Assembly (NCBI RefSeq): GCF_943193185.1
Contig: NZ_CALPDE010000004.1
Span: 62,001 to 126,000 of the forward strand
Direction of reading: 5' to 3'
DNA: 64,000 bases
Origin: Lactococcus ileimucosae
GTDB lineage: Bacteria; Bacillota; Bacilli; Lactobacillales; Streptococcaceae
In this document: positions 1-9,754 of the stretch, in pieces
How positions within the stretch are numbered: position 1 is the first letter of the stretch
How the letters are laid out: the number at the start of each line of letters is the position of its first letter
Made by a program: the position numbers and the translations under genes
Notes under the pieces: model-generated
Told to the model about the DNA's origin: nothing
Database searches by the model: none
What the model saw: only the letters and a program-made list of their open reading frames with translations

Positions 1-1767
<1,767 letters not shown>

Positions 1768-1776
1768 TTATCTTCT

Positions 1777-1805
1777 ATTATAGCACAAGTCTTAAGATGA
1801 AATAT
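1777..1805 (-). promoter_or_regulatory. Putative aroA-aroK promoter with extended -10
   Basis: Upstream of aroA the minus strand reads TGC-TATAAT, a perfect -10 with an extended TG element. The -35 region is poor. It sits about 37 bases before the ATG. Confidence 0.55.
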
Positions 1806-1851
1806 TGGAGTGCAGTTATGTAATAAGAGTGGCTTAGTTAAAGGAATTATA

Positions 1852-2149
1852 TGAAAAAAATCAAAAAAAACAGTTCGAAGCAGAACTTTTAGATAAAATG
1901 AATTATTTATTATCAATTGAACTTACTCTCAAAGAATCCGAAGCTCTAATACTTGCAAAGAAGCAATTAGAAGCATCAACATATTTACCTCGAGTAGTAT
2001 CAGCTCTTAAAATAACTTTAACTCCCTTGGCACTAAAACAAACGATGACAAAAGAAATGTCAGACTTCTATCATTTTATCAATAAAGCAAGTTCAGAAAA
2101 TAAGAATTTAGGAGGAGGTCTGATTTCTAGTTGGGGTAGAATATTCTAA
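1852..2149 (+). pseudogene. Bacteriocin immunity protein, frameshifted near the 5' end
   Basis: An 83-codon frame from 1898 encodes a helical protein like the EntA-type immunity proteins (SALKITLTPLALKQTM matches SSLTPLAIQGK in the neighbour at 2521). A ribosome site (AAAGGA, 1841-1846) sits in front of an ATG at 1852 that is one frame off. Adding one A to the A6 run after that ATG would give a continuous product of about 99 residues, the length of its paralogues here (88 and 98). So either a one-base deletion inactivated it, a sequencing error occurred, or a shorter protein starts at 1898 without a good ribosome site. It precedes a garvicin A-like precursor on the same strand. Confidence 0.6.
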
Positions 2150-2309
2150 TTTAAAATCACTGATGGTAATACAAAGTAGATTATCATTTTTTGTAACATA
2201 ACACCAACACATTCTTAACGCTTTTGATACTTTTGCTAAAGAGGAAAAATGTTAGAATGTGGAGTAGTTTGAGTACAAAGATTTGAATATTTCATAAAAA
2301 GGAATAAAA

Positions 2310-2501
2310 ATGGAAAACAAAAATTATACAATGCTTTCAGATAAAGATTTACAAAAAATCGATGGTGGAATTGGTGGTCATCTTGGAAATGCTCTTAATG
2401 GACTTGGTACGTGGGCAAAAATGATGAATGATCGAGGTTTTGTTAATCAGTGGGAAGTTTATGCTAACAAAGGAAAGATAAATCAGTATCGTCCATATTA
2501 A
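2310..2501 (+). CDS. Garvicin A-like class IId bacteriocin precursor
   Basis: The 63-residue precursor has a 20-residue double-glycine leader ending KIDGG and a 43-residue mature part starting IGGHLGNALNGLGTW and ending NKGKINQYRPY. From memory this differs from garvicin A of L. garvieae at about five positions, mostly in the middle, where two glycines become Asp-Arg. It has no cysteine, so it is a linear, non-pediocin class II peptide. The leader marks it for cleavage and export by the C39-peptidase ABC exporter encoded 400 bases downstream. An AAAAAGGA ribosome site precedes the ATG. The immunity candidate is the gene at 2521; the gene at 1852 appears broken. Confidence 0.93.
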   Translation: MENKNYTMLSDKDLQKIDGGIGGHLGNALNGLGTWAKMMNDRGFVNQWEVYANKGKINQYRPY

Positions 2502-2520
2502 ATGCAAAGGTTAATAAGCT

Positions 2521-2787
2521 ATGAATAAACTTGAAATTATGACTGAACTAGATTACTTGATTCAACAATCACAAATAAGTGAAGCTGAATTAATTGTTTT
2601 AAAAGAATTAAAGACAAAGTATCAAAATGATAAGAACATATCTCGTATCGCTCATGGAATTAAATCTTCTTTGACTCCTTTAGCAATACAAGGAAAGTTG
2701 TCAAAGGAAAGCCTTGCTTTATTTAAAAAACTTGCTCAAGATAATTTTTGGAATAAAGGAGCTGGGATTAGCCCATTTTCTATGTAA
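2521..2787 (+). CDS. Bacteriocin immunity protein (EntA-type, putative)
   Basis: The 88-residue, charged, predicted all-helical cytoplasmic protein begins 19 bases after the garvicin A-like gene, the usual precursor-immunity arrangement. The segment IAHGIKSSLTPLAIQGKLSK resembles the conserved core of enterocin A/pediocin-type immunity proteins. It would protect the producer, probably by binding the complex of bacteriocin and mannose-PTS receptor (family knowledge). A terminator follows directly. Ribosome site is weak (AAAGG about 10 bases upstream). Assignment rests on position and family resemblance. Confidence 0.75.
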   Translation: MNKLEIMTELDYLIQQSQISEAELIVLKELKTKYQNDKNISRIAHGIKSSLTPLAIQGKLSKESLALFKKLAQDNFWNKGAGISPFSM

Positions 2788-2800
2788 ATCTATCTAAACT

Positions 2801-2835
2801 ATAAAAGATGAGAAATATTAGTTCTCATCTTTTAT
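2801..2835 (+). terminator. Rho-independent terminator after first bacteriocin/immunity pair
   Basis: Inverted repeat ATAAAAGATGAGAA / TTCTCATCTTTTAT with a 7-base loop. It separates the precursor/immunity genes from the exporter operon. Confidence 0.8.
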
Positions 2836-2903
2836 AATGTAAATATTTCTTAAAGTTTCTAAAATGAGGCTTTATGTGAATGAAATAATTATAGAAAGGT
2901 ACT

Positions 2904-5051
2904 ATGCGTTTTAAAAAGAAATATTATACTGCACAAGTAGATGAAAGAGATTGTGGTTGTGCTGTTCTATCTATGATTCTAAAAACTTATGGGACAGAGC
3001 AGTCCCTAGCCTCTCTTCGGCTACTGGCTGGGACAACCATAGAGGGGACTTCTGCTTTAGGTATCAAAAAAACCGCAGAACATTTAGGTTTTAGTGTCCA
3101 AGCCCTTCGGGCAGACCATACTCTATTTGACATGAAAGAGATTTCTTATCCTTTTATCGTTCATGTGATTAAAGAACAGAAATATCCTCATTATTATGTT
3201 GTTAAACACTCCAACAAAAAATATATCACCATTGCAGATCCTGACCCTACGGTTAAGATAAAAAAGATGAGTTGGGAACAGTTTTATTCAGAATGGACAG
3301 GTGTAGCCTTGTTTATTGCTCCACAGCCTGATTACAAACCAATAAAGGAAAAATCAGAGTCCTTGCTTTCTTTTATACCAATCATTGTACGGCAAAAATC
3401 GCTTGTTTTTCAGATTATTGCTGCTTCCCTCTTGGTAACCTTGATTAATATTATAGGTTCTTACTATCTTCAAAATATTATTGATGAGTATGTTCCTAAT
3501 GCTATGATACAAACTTTAGGTATCATTTCTCTTGGCTTAATTGCGATGTACATTATCCAACAACTCCTTAGTTTTGCCCAAACTTTTTTACTTGCCATAC
3601 TGGGGCAACGTTTAGCTATTGATGTCATTCTTTCTTATATACGTCATGTTTTTCAACTCCCTATGTCCTTTTTCTCTACACGAAGAACGGGAGAGATTAC
3701 CAGCCGTTTTTCGGATGCCAACTCAATTATAGATGCACTAGCTTCTACTATTCTATCGCTGTTTTTAGATGTTACCATTGTACTTATGACAGGGCTTGTT
3801 CTGGGACTTCAGAATATGAAGCTTTTCTTACTCGTATTGTTCTCTATCCCTCTTTATACCCTTATCATCTTTGTTTTTGTTCCTGTGTTTGAAAGACAAA
3901 ACAATGCAGTTATGCAGGCAAACGCTGTTTTAAATTCTTCAATCATTGAAGATATTAATGGGATAGAAACCCTCAAGTCTCTTGGGAGTGAGGAAGTCCG
4001 CTATCAAAAAATAGACCGCGAGTTTACGGATTATATGAAAAAATCCTTCTCCCAACAAAAATCAGAAGCTTATCAAGCTGCCTTAAAATCAGGACTACAA
4101 CTTATTTTAAATGTCCTAATTTTGTGGTATGGAGCGACACTCGTGATGGATCAAAAAATTACTTTAGGTCAATTAATCACTTTCAATGCCTTGCTTTCTT
4201 ACTTTATGAATCCTCTCTCTAATATCATCAACTTACAAACAAAACTTCAAGCGGCTCGTGTGGCTAATCATCGATTGAATGAAGTTTACCTGATAGAAAG
4301 TGAGTTTGACACAAAAAAGACCGAACTCATGCTTTCTCATTTTGACGTTAAACTTGAAAATATCTCTTACCGCTACGGCTTTGGAAGAGACATTCTCTCC
4401 AATATCTCACTAACGATAAAAGAAAATGAGAAAATAACTCTTGTGGGTATGAGCGGTTCAGGGAAAAGTACACTCGTAAAATTGTTAGTAAACTTTTTTG
4501 AACCTGCACAAGGTCTTGTCCAACTAGGAGGAGTTGATGTGCAACAGCTTGATAAACATCAACTCAGAAAGCTTGTCAATTATCTTCCACAACAACCGTA
4601 TATCTTTACAGGAACAATACTTGAGAATTTGACACTAGGAATTGAGGGAGAAATTACTCAAGAAGCACTTTTTCGGGCGGTAGAGACTGCGGAGATTCGA
4701 ACTGATATTGAACAGATGCAGTTAGGATATCAAACCGAACTCTCCAGTGATGCTACAACACTCTCTGGAGGACAAAAGCAGAGAATTGCCTTGGCACGTG
4801 CCCTACTCTCTCCTGCAAAAGTACTTATTTTAGATGAAGCCACCAGTAATCTCGATATGATTACCGAGAAAAAGATTTTGAAAAATCTATTTAAGCTAAA
4901 CAAAACCATTATTTTTATTGCTCATCGTTTGTCTATTGCGGAAAAGATCGACCGGATTATTGTTATTGAACAAGGTAAAATAATAGAGGAAGGTAACCAT
5001 TTGGAACTTCTTTCTAAGGGAGGATTCTATGCACAACTTTATAATCAATAG
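2904..5051 (+). CDS. Bacteriocin-processing ABC exporter with C39 peptidase domain
   Basis: PCAT-type transporter of 715 residues, normal for LagD/LcnC/ComA. It cleaves double-glycine leaders and exports the mature peptide. Residues about 1-130 form the peptidase C39 domain, with catalytic Cys in QVDERDCGCA, His in PHYYVVKH and Asp in IADPDP. Residues about 160-450 hold six membrane segments. The nucleotide-binding domain has Walker A GMSGSGKST, signature LSGGQKQR and Walker B VLILDEATSNLD. The accessory protein follows after nine bases. It likely serves both precursors in this island. Confidence 0.96.
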   Translation: MRFKKKYYTAQVDERDCGCAVLSMILKTYGTEQSLASLRLLAGTTIEGTSALGIKKTAEHLGFSVQALRADHTLFDMKEISYPFIVHVIKEQKYPHYYVVKHSNKKYITIADPDPTVKIKKMSWEQFYSEWTGVALFIAPQPDYKPIKEKSESLLSFIPIIVRQKSLVFQIIAASLLVTLINIIGSYYLQNIIDEYVPNAMIQTLGIISLGLIAMYIIQQLLSFAQTFLLAILGQRLAIDVILSYIRHVFQLPMSFFSTRRTGEITSRFSDANSIIDALASTILSLFLDVTIVLMTGLVLGLQNMKLFLLVLFSIPLYTLIIFVFVPVFERQNNAVMQANAVLNSSIIEDINGIETLKSLGSEEVRYQKIDREFTDYMKKSFSQQKSEAYQAALKSGLQLILNVLILWYGATLVMDQKITLGQLITFNALLSYFMNPLSNIINLQTKLQAARVANHRLNEVYLIESEFDTKKTELMLSHFDVKLENISYRYGFGRDILSNISLTIKENEKITLVGMSGSGKSTLVKLLVNFFEPAQGLVQLGGVDVQQLDKHQLRKLVNYLPQQPYIFTGTILENLTLGIEGEITQEALFRAVETAEIRTDIEQMQLGYQTELSSDATTLSGGQKQRIALARALLSPAKVLILDEATSNLDMITEKKILKNLFKLNKTIIFIAHRLSIAEKIDRIIVIEQGKIIEEGNHLELLSKGGFYAQLYNQ

Positions 5052-5060
5052 GAGGTTAAT

Positions 5061-6482
5061 GTGTTTGATAAACGCTTACTAGCAAGTTCGGAACTTTATG
5101 AAAAAAGATATAAAAATTTCCCCGTATTGCTGATATTTCCTGTCGCGTTTCTTTTTGTGGGGCTGTTTGTTTTTTCTTTCTTTGCTAAAAAAGAATTAAT
5201 CGTCACTAATATTGCTAGTATTGAACCTCAAAAAGTTATTTCTAACATACAGTCCACAAGCAATAATCCCATTATTGAAAATTATCTGAGTGAGGGGAAA
5301 ACTGTCCAAGCTAATAGTTTACTTTTAAAATATAATAATGACTCTGACAGTACCCTAATTAAAAATTTAATGAATCAGAAACAAGAGCTGTTAAATAAAA
5401 AAGAGCAGCTCCAGCTTCTTTTAAAAAGTCTAACTTCAGGTAAAAATGAGTTTCAAGTAACAGATGCTTATGGGTATGAAAAGACATTTGAGAGCTATGA
5501 AGCGCAATCTTCCAGTTTAAGGGAAAACATAAGTAAATCTAACCGAGCTATTGACGATCAAAATAATAATATTTTAAATCAACAGTCTGCAATTAGCCGA
5601 CAAATTGCAAATGTCAACAACCAAATTGATGCTTATATTGAAATCCAAAATGCAGTTTCTAATAATGGCACTGTCTCCTCCAGAAACCCTTATATAGCTC
5701 AATACAATAACTATTTAATTCAAAGAAAAGCTATTGAAAGTCGTGCTCAAAATCAAGAGAAATTAGGAGAAATATCAGGACAGGATATAAATAAGCAAAC
5801 AGAGAGCTTAAAAGCTCAGTTTCTTGCAGGTATATCTTCAAGCATTGATAGCTTAAGAGAGCAAGTCCAATCTTTTGATGTCCAAATGAGTGGTTTAAAT
5901 GCGAGCAACAGCTATGACTACAGTCTAAACAGTCAGCTTCTTACACTTAAAACTCAGGCTTTAGCTTCTGCAAATAAGGAATTATCAGACTTTAATAGTG
6001 CTTTAACCGACTTGGAAACAAAAATAAGTTTGCAAAAACAAGCGAACAAGTATAATGAAATATTTGCGGAAAAAGAAGGAGTTTTGCATGTTTTACCAAA
6101 TATCTTAGAAAATAAGACTATACCAGTAGGAACTCCTATCGCACAAATCTATCCCCCACTGAAAAACAAGACTCAAGTCTATCTCGTTTCCTATATTCCA
6201 AGCACTCAAATTTCTGGGATTAAGCGAGGTCAAAAGGTTCGTTTTACGATTCAACAGAATCTTCCGAAAACAGAAATTCTAATAGGAACAATCTACCAAA
6301 TTGACAGTGCCCCAACTCCCTTGAAGAACGGGAATGCTTATAAGGTTTCGGCCTTAGTCACTTTGGATAAAAAAGAGCTTTCTTATATTCGATATGGTCT
6401 GGAAGGCAAGTGTGTCGTGATAACAGGTCAAAAGACTTATTTTAACTACTACTTAGATAAAATAAAAGGAGAGTCTTCATAA
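5061..6482 (+). CDS. Bacteriocin ABC exporter accessory protein (HlyD/LcnD type)
   Basis: The 473-residue membrane-fusion-like protein has one N-terminal membrane segment (about residues 22-45), a long coiled-coil region rich in Gln, Asn and Ser, and a C-terminal beta-barrel part. Such proteins work with C39 exporters to secrete class II bacteriocins. The start is GTG at 5061, set by AGGAGG at 5050-5055. It forms an operon with the exporter. Family length is usually about 450-475. Confidence 0.93.
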   Translation: MFDKRLLASSELYEKRYKNFPVLLIFPVAFLFVGLFVFSFFAKKELIVTNIASIEPQKVISNIQSTSNNPIIENYLSEGKTVQANSLLLKYNNDSDSTLIKNLMNQKQELLNKKEQLQLLLKSLTSGKNEFQVTDAYGYEKTFESYEAQSSSLRENISKSNRAIDDQNNNILNQQSAISRQIANVNNQIDAYIEIQNAVSNNGTVSSRNPYIAQYNNYLIQRKAIESRAQNQEKLGEISGQDINKQTESLKAQFLAGISSSIDSLREQVQSFDVQMSGLNASNSYDYSLNSQLLTLKTQALASANKELSDFNSALTDLETKISLQKQANKYNEIFAEKEGVLHVLPNILENKTIPVGTPIAQIYPPLKNKTQVYLVSYIPSTQISGIKRGQKVRFTIQQNLPKTEILIGTIYQIDSAPTPLKNGNAYKVSALVTLDKKELSYIRYGLEGKCVVITGQKTYFNYYLDKIKGESS

Positions 6483-6601
6483 AGTTGCTTATGTTAAGCA
6501 GGATAACACAAATATCCAGAAAATAGTAAAGCATAATTTTTATTTAAATAACTACAGATAAAAAATTTCTAATTTGTCGTGTTTTGTCATTCACCACACT
6601 C

Positions 6602-6630
6602 TTGAAAAACCGCTTACAAAGCGATACAAT
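6602..6630 (+). promoter_or_regulatory. Promoter of second bacteriocin gene pair
   Basis: TTGAAA, 17-base spacer, TACAAT, ending about 34 bases before the precursor ATG. Confidence 0.65.
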
Positions 6631-6663
6631 CTGAATGGTTAAAATATTTAAAAGGAGCGATAA

Positions 6664-6855
6664 ATGGAAAATAAAAAATTCACTATACTCACTGATAATG
6701 AATTACAAATTGTTAATGGTAGTGGAAAAGAAACCTTGGCTAATGGAATACTAAGAGTCTATAACTCCATATGGCCTAACCCTACTCCAATTAAACATAC
6801 GCCTATACATTATTCTTATATGCCTCCATATAATCCTTATGGAAATTATAGATAA
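6664..6855 (+). CDS. Second bacteriocin precursor, Pro/Tyr-rich
   Basis: This 63-residue peptide shares the leader form of the gene at 2310 (MENKKFTILTDNELQIVNG) but ends in Gly-Ser rather than Gly-Gly at the expected cleavage site. The predicted 43-residue mature part starts GKETLANGILRVYNSIW and its C-terminal half is very rich in Pro, Tyr and His. It has no cysteine. It has its own promoter and AAAGGAG ribosome site and is followed after nine bases by an immunity-like gene. I do not recognise the mature peptide. Export by the upstream transporter is inferred from the leader. Confidence 0.82.
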   Translation: MENKKFTILTDNELQIVNGSGKETLANGILRVYNSIWPNPTPIKHTPIHYSYMPPYNPYGNYR

Positions 6856-6864
6856 GGAGAGATA

Positions 6865-7161
6865 ATGTTAAAAAAAAATAAAAAGACAATAAAAATTTTA
6901 GAGGATGAAATTTTAAACGATTTAAAAAGAATTCTTGAAAATACTAATACCACTAATTTCGAAAAAGAAAAAGTTTCTATTGCAATAAACTTAATTGAAA
7001 AGGGCACTCCTATATCTAATGTACTGAGACGTCTTCAAATCACATTTGTTGGTAAAACACAAAGTCCAGAAGTCAAGTTATTTAATAAAAATATTACTCA
7101 GTATCTTAGAGATAGCCAAATACTAGGAACGGCTTTTATGGGTTCCGCCCTACCTTTGTAG
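6865..7161 (+). CDS. Putative bacteriocin immunity protein for the second precursor
   Basis: The 98-residue, Lys/Glu-rich, predicted helical protein follows the second precursor after nine bases with an AAGGAGA ribosome site. Length, charge and position fit the EntA-type immunity family. Sequence match to the other two immunity proteins is weak, apart from the pattern of a basic start, a long helix and a hydrophobic glycine-containing tail. Followed by a strong terminator. Confidence 0.7.
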   Translation: MLKKNKKTIKILEDEILNDLKRILENTNTTNFEKEKVSIAINLIEKGTPISNVLRRLQITFVGKTQSPEVKLFNKNITQYLRDSQILGTAFMGSALPL

Positions 7162-7193
7162 GTTTTATTTTAAGGAAATTGATAGTCCAACAG

Positions 7194-7239
7194 AAAAACG
7201 CTCACTTTCGACATTTTTTGTGTCAAAAGTGGGCGTTTT
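7194..7239. terminator. Bidirectional terminator between convergent genes
   Basis: Long imperfect inverted repeat AACGCTCACTTTCGACA / TGTCAAAAGTGGGCGTT with A/T runs on both sides. It ends the bacteriocin island (plus) and the DUF6273-like gene (minus). Confidence 0.85.
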
Positions 7240-7285
7240 CGAACTCTGAATTTGAACTTTCGTCCAAAACTTCTGAAAGAAAGCT

Positions 7286-8941
7286 CTAAGGGGCTTGGTT
7301 GATGATGAGAGCGGGGCGTATGGAGTTATTTGCATTCACTTTACCATGTCCACCGCGCAATTGTCCCCTAGCATTCGGACCATAAGAATCACCAGTAACT
7401 CGCCAAGCTGCGGCTGATGTCGCCGAGGTACGCAACCACCAAGGTAGAGCATTTCCACTTGTACGCTGTACAAATGTGGGAAAAGCACGGCCTGAACCTG
7501 ATAAGCGCGCCATATCAGCTAAAGAGAGGGCAAAGGCACGTGGACTCCCACTCGTGTTAACTTGAGTCACATCAGCCGCAACTTCTGGGAAGTCATCGAG
7601 ATTGGCAGGAATAAAGAGGACACCGCCTGTCCAAGTAAGTTCTACCTGTTGGACTTCCCCTGTCACAAAGTTATCCGTCACTGGTCTTACCATAGCTTGA
7701 ACTTCTGGCTCAAGGTCATCATACCATTCATCAAGACGAACGTTTTGATCATTCCAAGAAACATTTGCAATCGCATCGTTCCGGATAATCATATGATTCC
7801 CAGAACCCATGTTTTCAAGGTAACGGTACTGCTCCCCGGCCATGGTAAAGATACGACCCGGACGCATGGTCGAAAAGTCAAAGGCTGCAGGGGCACTGTC
7901 CTCGTTAGGCAATGGGTTTGGTCCGTCATCAAACATCACCCCGTTCTGGATGCCTCTGAGGAAGTCTTCCAGCTCCGCATGGTGTTGCTCCCCGTCATTG
8001 AGAAACTCCTCATGCTGGTCAGGACTGACTAAGCCACTCTCGACATGAATCCCATAGTAGTAAAAGCCGTTAAAAACCTTGTCCTCAATGGCAGCTGTCA
8101 TCTCCGCTGCATCAAGCAGGTAAGAGCTGGCTTGATCACTGTTCAGTCTGTTGGCCCAGTAAGCCCAACCTGTGTTGTGGTCAACTACCCAGAAGTTGCC
8201 TATCTTGTCTTCGTTAGGCAAGTTGCTCCACTGGTTCATGGTCATTGGCGCACGGTCCTGTTGTAAGTTCTGAGCGGTTTGGTTGGTCACTTCTTCTCCC
8301 GGCCAGATTGGACCACTGTTGTCAAAGTTTTCGTTTGCTGACCAGTAAGCATCGGTTCCATCACCCGGATGTGTCGCGCCGTCTGTGACCGCATCTGTAG
8401 CACCGTTCCCTTCGATCCAGTCTCGCGCATGACCAGCCGCTGCTGTTCTTAAGTCCAGGTTGTCATGGTTGAAGGTGGGCATATACCATGGGGCATCTTG
8501 ACCTGAACGTTCCCAACCGAAGATGAGGCTGGCATACTGGTCAAAGGCATTGGACGGATTATTGTTTGCACGGTCATTGATATTGCCTGCGCTTGGGATC
8601 CATGTGGTCCAGTTTTCTACATCGTCACGGCTGGTCCCTGCGACCAGGGGCGTGAAGTTGGCTTCATTACGCTGTCGGGTTTCGAGGAACTCGGACAGGC
8701 GTATCCGGGCCATGATTGGCCGTTCGCCGTAGTTTTCCACGAAGACGTCCTTGTTTTCGGTGTCTCGGTTGTAGTAGTCGTGGACACGGCCACCGACATT
8801 GATGTCCACTTCATTCAGCCGGTCATTGATGGCCCGTTGGTTGAAGGCTTGGAATGCGAAGGTGCCGCCTACTGCGAGTAACAGGAGCGACAGGACTGCA
8901 AGGTTGCGCAGCCGCCGCTGTTTTTTCTTTTCTGGTGTCAT
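7286..8941 (-). CDS. Large secreted/anchored protein with DUF6273-like C-terminus
   Basis: This 551-residue protein has a basic N-terminus and a membrane/signal segment (about residues 14-32, LAVLSLLLLAVGGTFAF), followed by a DINVGGRVHDYYNRDTEN stretch reminiscent of TasA/camelysin-type surface proteins. Its last 130 residues (ALSLADMARLSGSG, WWLRTS, NNSIRPALIINQ) fit the DUF6273 pattern. Function is unknown; the family is extracellular and often near surface or toxin loci. The start is set by AAAGGAGG. The 5' half (8300-8900) is visibly richer in G and C than its neighbours, suggesting transfer. A decayed relative lies at 47490-48085 and a smaller one at 37821. Confidence 0.85.
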   Translation of the reverse strand: MTPEKKKQRRLRNLAVLSLLLLAVGGTFAFQAFNQRAINDRLNEVDINVGGRVHDYYNRDTENKDVFVENYGERPIMARIRLSEFLETRQRNEANFTPLVAGTSRDDVENWTTWIPSAGNINDRANNNPSNAFDQYASLIFGWERSGQDAPWYMPTFNHDNLDLRTAAAGHARDWIEGNGATDAVTDGATHPGDGTDAYWSANENFDNSGPIWPGEEVTNQTAQNLQQDRAPMTMNQWSNLPNEDKIGNFWVVDHNTGWAYWANRLNSDQASSYLLDAAEMTAAIEDKVFNGFYYYGIHVESGLVSPDQHEEFLNDGEQHHAELEDFLRGIQNGVMFDDGPNPLPNEDSAPAAFDFSTMRPGRIFTMAGEQYRYLENMGSGNHMIIRNDAIANVSWNDQNVRLDEWYDDLEPEVQAMVRPVTDNFVTGEVQQVELTWTGGVLFIPANLDDFPEVAADVTQVNTSGSPRAFALSLADMARLSGSGRAFPTFVQRTSGNALPWWLRTSATSAAAWRVTGDSYGPNARGQLRGGHGKVNANNSIRPALIINQAP

Positions 8942-9024
8942 AAACTCCTCCTTTGGCGTAACATGTACTTTTGAGTTTTCATTACAACTACATTTCTAAT
9001 ATTACGTTTACTTTCTGAGTCTAT

Positions 9025-9046
9025 AGTATAAAAAAAAAAAAGTCAA
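9025..9046 (-). promoter_or_regulatory. Possible promoter containing a long T tract
   Basis: On the minus strand TTGACT is followed by a ten-base T run and TATACT (12 T/A positions in the homopolymer overall), about 85 bases before the ATG at 8941. The spacing is far shorter than 17 bases. A change in tract length would change promoter geometry. Confidence 0.35.
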
Positions 9047-9133
9047 ATGAAATGAGTGTTTGATGAGAAAAGCGAGAAGAGCTTTCACTTGACCTTGTTT
9101 TCAGTTTCCGTAACCAGCGCCCGAAACGCGGAC

Positions 9134-9163
9134 AAAAAAAGCTCTTGCCTGAGCTAGAGCTTC
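9134..9163 (-). terminator. Terminator of the regulator-acetyltransferase operon
   Basis: Minus strand: AAGCTC, 12-base loop, GAGCTT, then a run of T. Lies just after the acetyltransferase stop. Confidence 0.7.
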
Positions 9164-9196
9164 TTAACTTCATGACATTATCAGCAATGAATACTT

Positions 9197-9754
9197 TTAT
9201 TTACGCAGTGCTTGATACTCTGCTTTCGTCAGCGCCCAGTAATCGCAAAGTACAGAACGTTTCTCTTTCGCGATGTAAGTATAAACTTGGCCAATCTTAC
9301 GCATACCTATCTTCTCCATCACACGGCCTGACTTTGGATTTTCTGCATCGTGCTCCGCAGTAATGACTTGCACTTCTAGCTGATTAAAAGCTAAATCTCT
9401 AAGGTATGCAGCAGCCTCTGGCATGAGACCTCTTCCCCAGAACTTGCGGTTAAGCACCCAGCCAAAGATAGCTTGATCCCCCTCTAACCTTAAGTCAATG
9501 GTACCAATCATTTTCCCACTTTGTTTATCCACTATTCCCCAGCATATTAAACGATTGGGTATAAAATAGTTGACAATACTTTCTTCTGTCATTTCTAAGC
9601 TTTTATGCTCCGGAAAGGAAACATAGCGCGCAACTTCTGGATCACTGGCATATTCAAACATATCCTCTTTGTCAGAAAGTTCTATTTTTCTAAAAGCTAA
9701 TCGCTCCGTTTCAAAAACTTGGAGCTCCGCAAGTGTGATTTGTCTATCTTTCAT
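9197..9754 (-). CDS. GNAT-family N-acetyltransferase (RimJ/RimL type)
   Basis: The 185-residue acetyl-CoA-dependent acetyltransferase shows the typical N-terminal ETERLAFRKIELSD motif, the GTIDLRLEG strand pair, and FWGRGLMPEAAAYLRDLAF, which corresponds to the acetyl-CoA binding motif. The substrate could be a ribosomal protein N-terminus, an amine or an antimicrobial and cannot be told from sequence. It overlaps the histidine kinase gene by 11 bases and so belongs to the sensor operon, which hints at a role in drug or peptide resistance (inference). Confidence 0.88.
   Translation of the reverse strand: MKDRQITLAELQVFETERLAFRKIELSDKEDMFEYASDPEVARYVSFPEHKSLEMTEESIVNYFIPNRLICWGIVDKQSGKMIGTIDLRLEGDQAIFGWVLNRKFWGRGLMPEAAAYLRDLAFNQLEVQVITAEHDAENPKSGRVMEKIGMRKIGQVYTYIAKEKRSVLCDYWALTKAEYQALRK

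Noticed and set aside
7562..8266. Several plus-strand frames opposite the DUF6273-like gene
   Set aside because: All are shadows of the well-supported 551-codon minus-strand gene.
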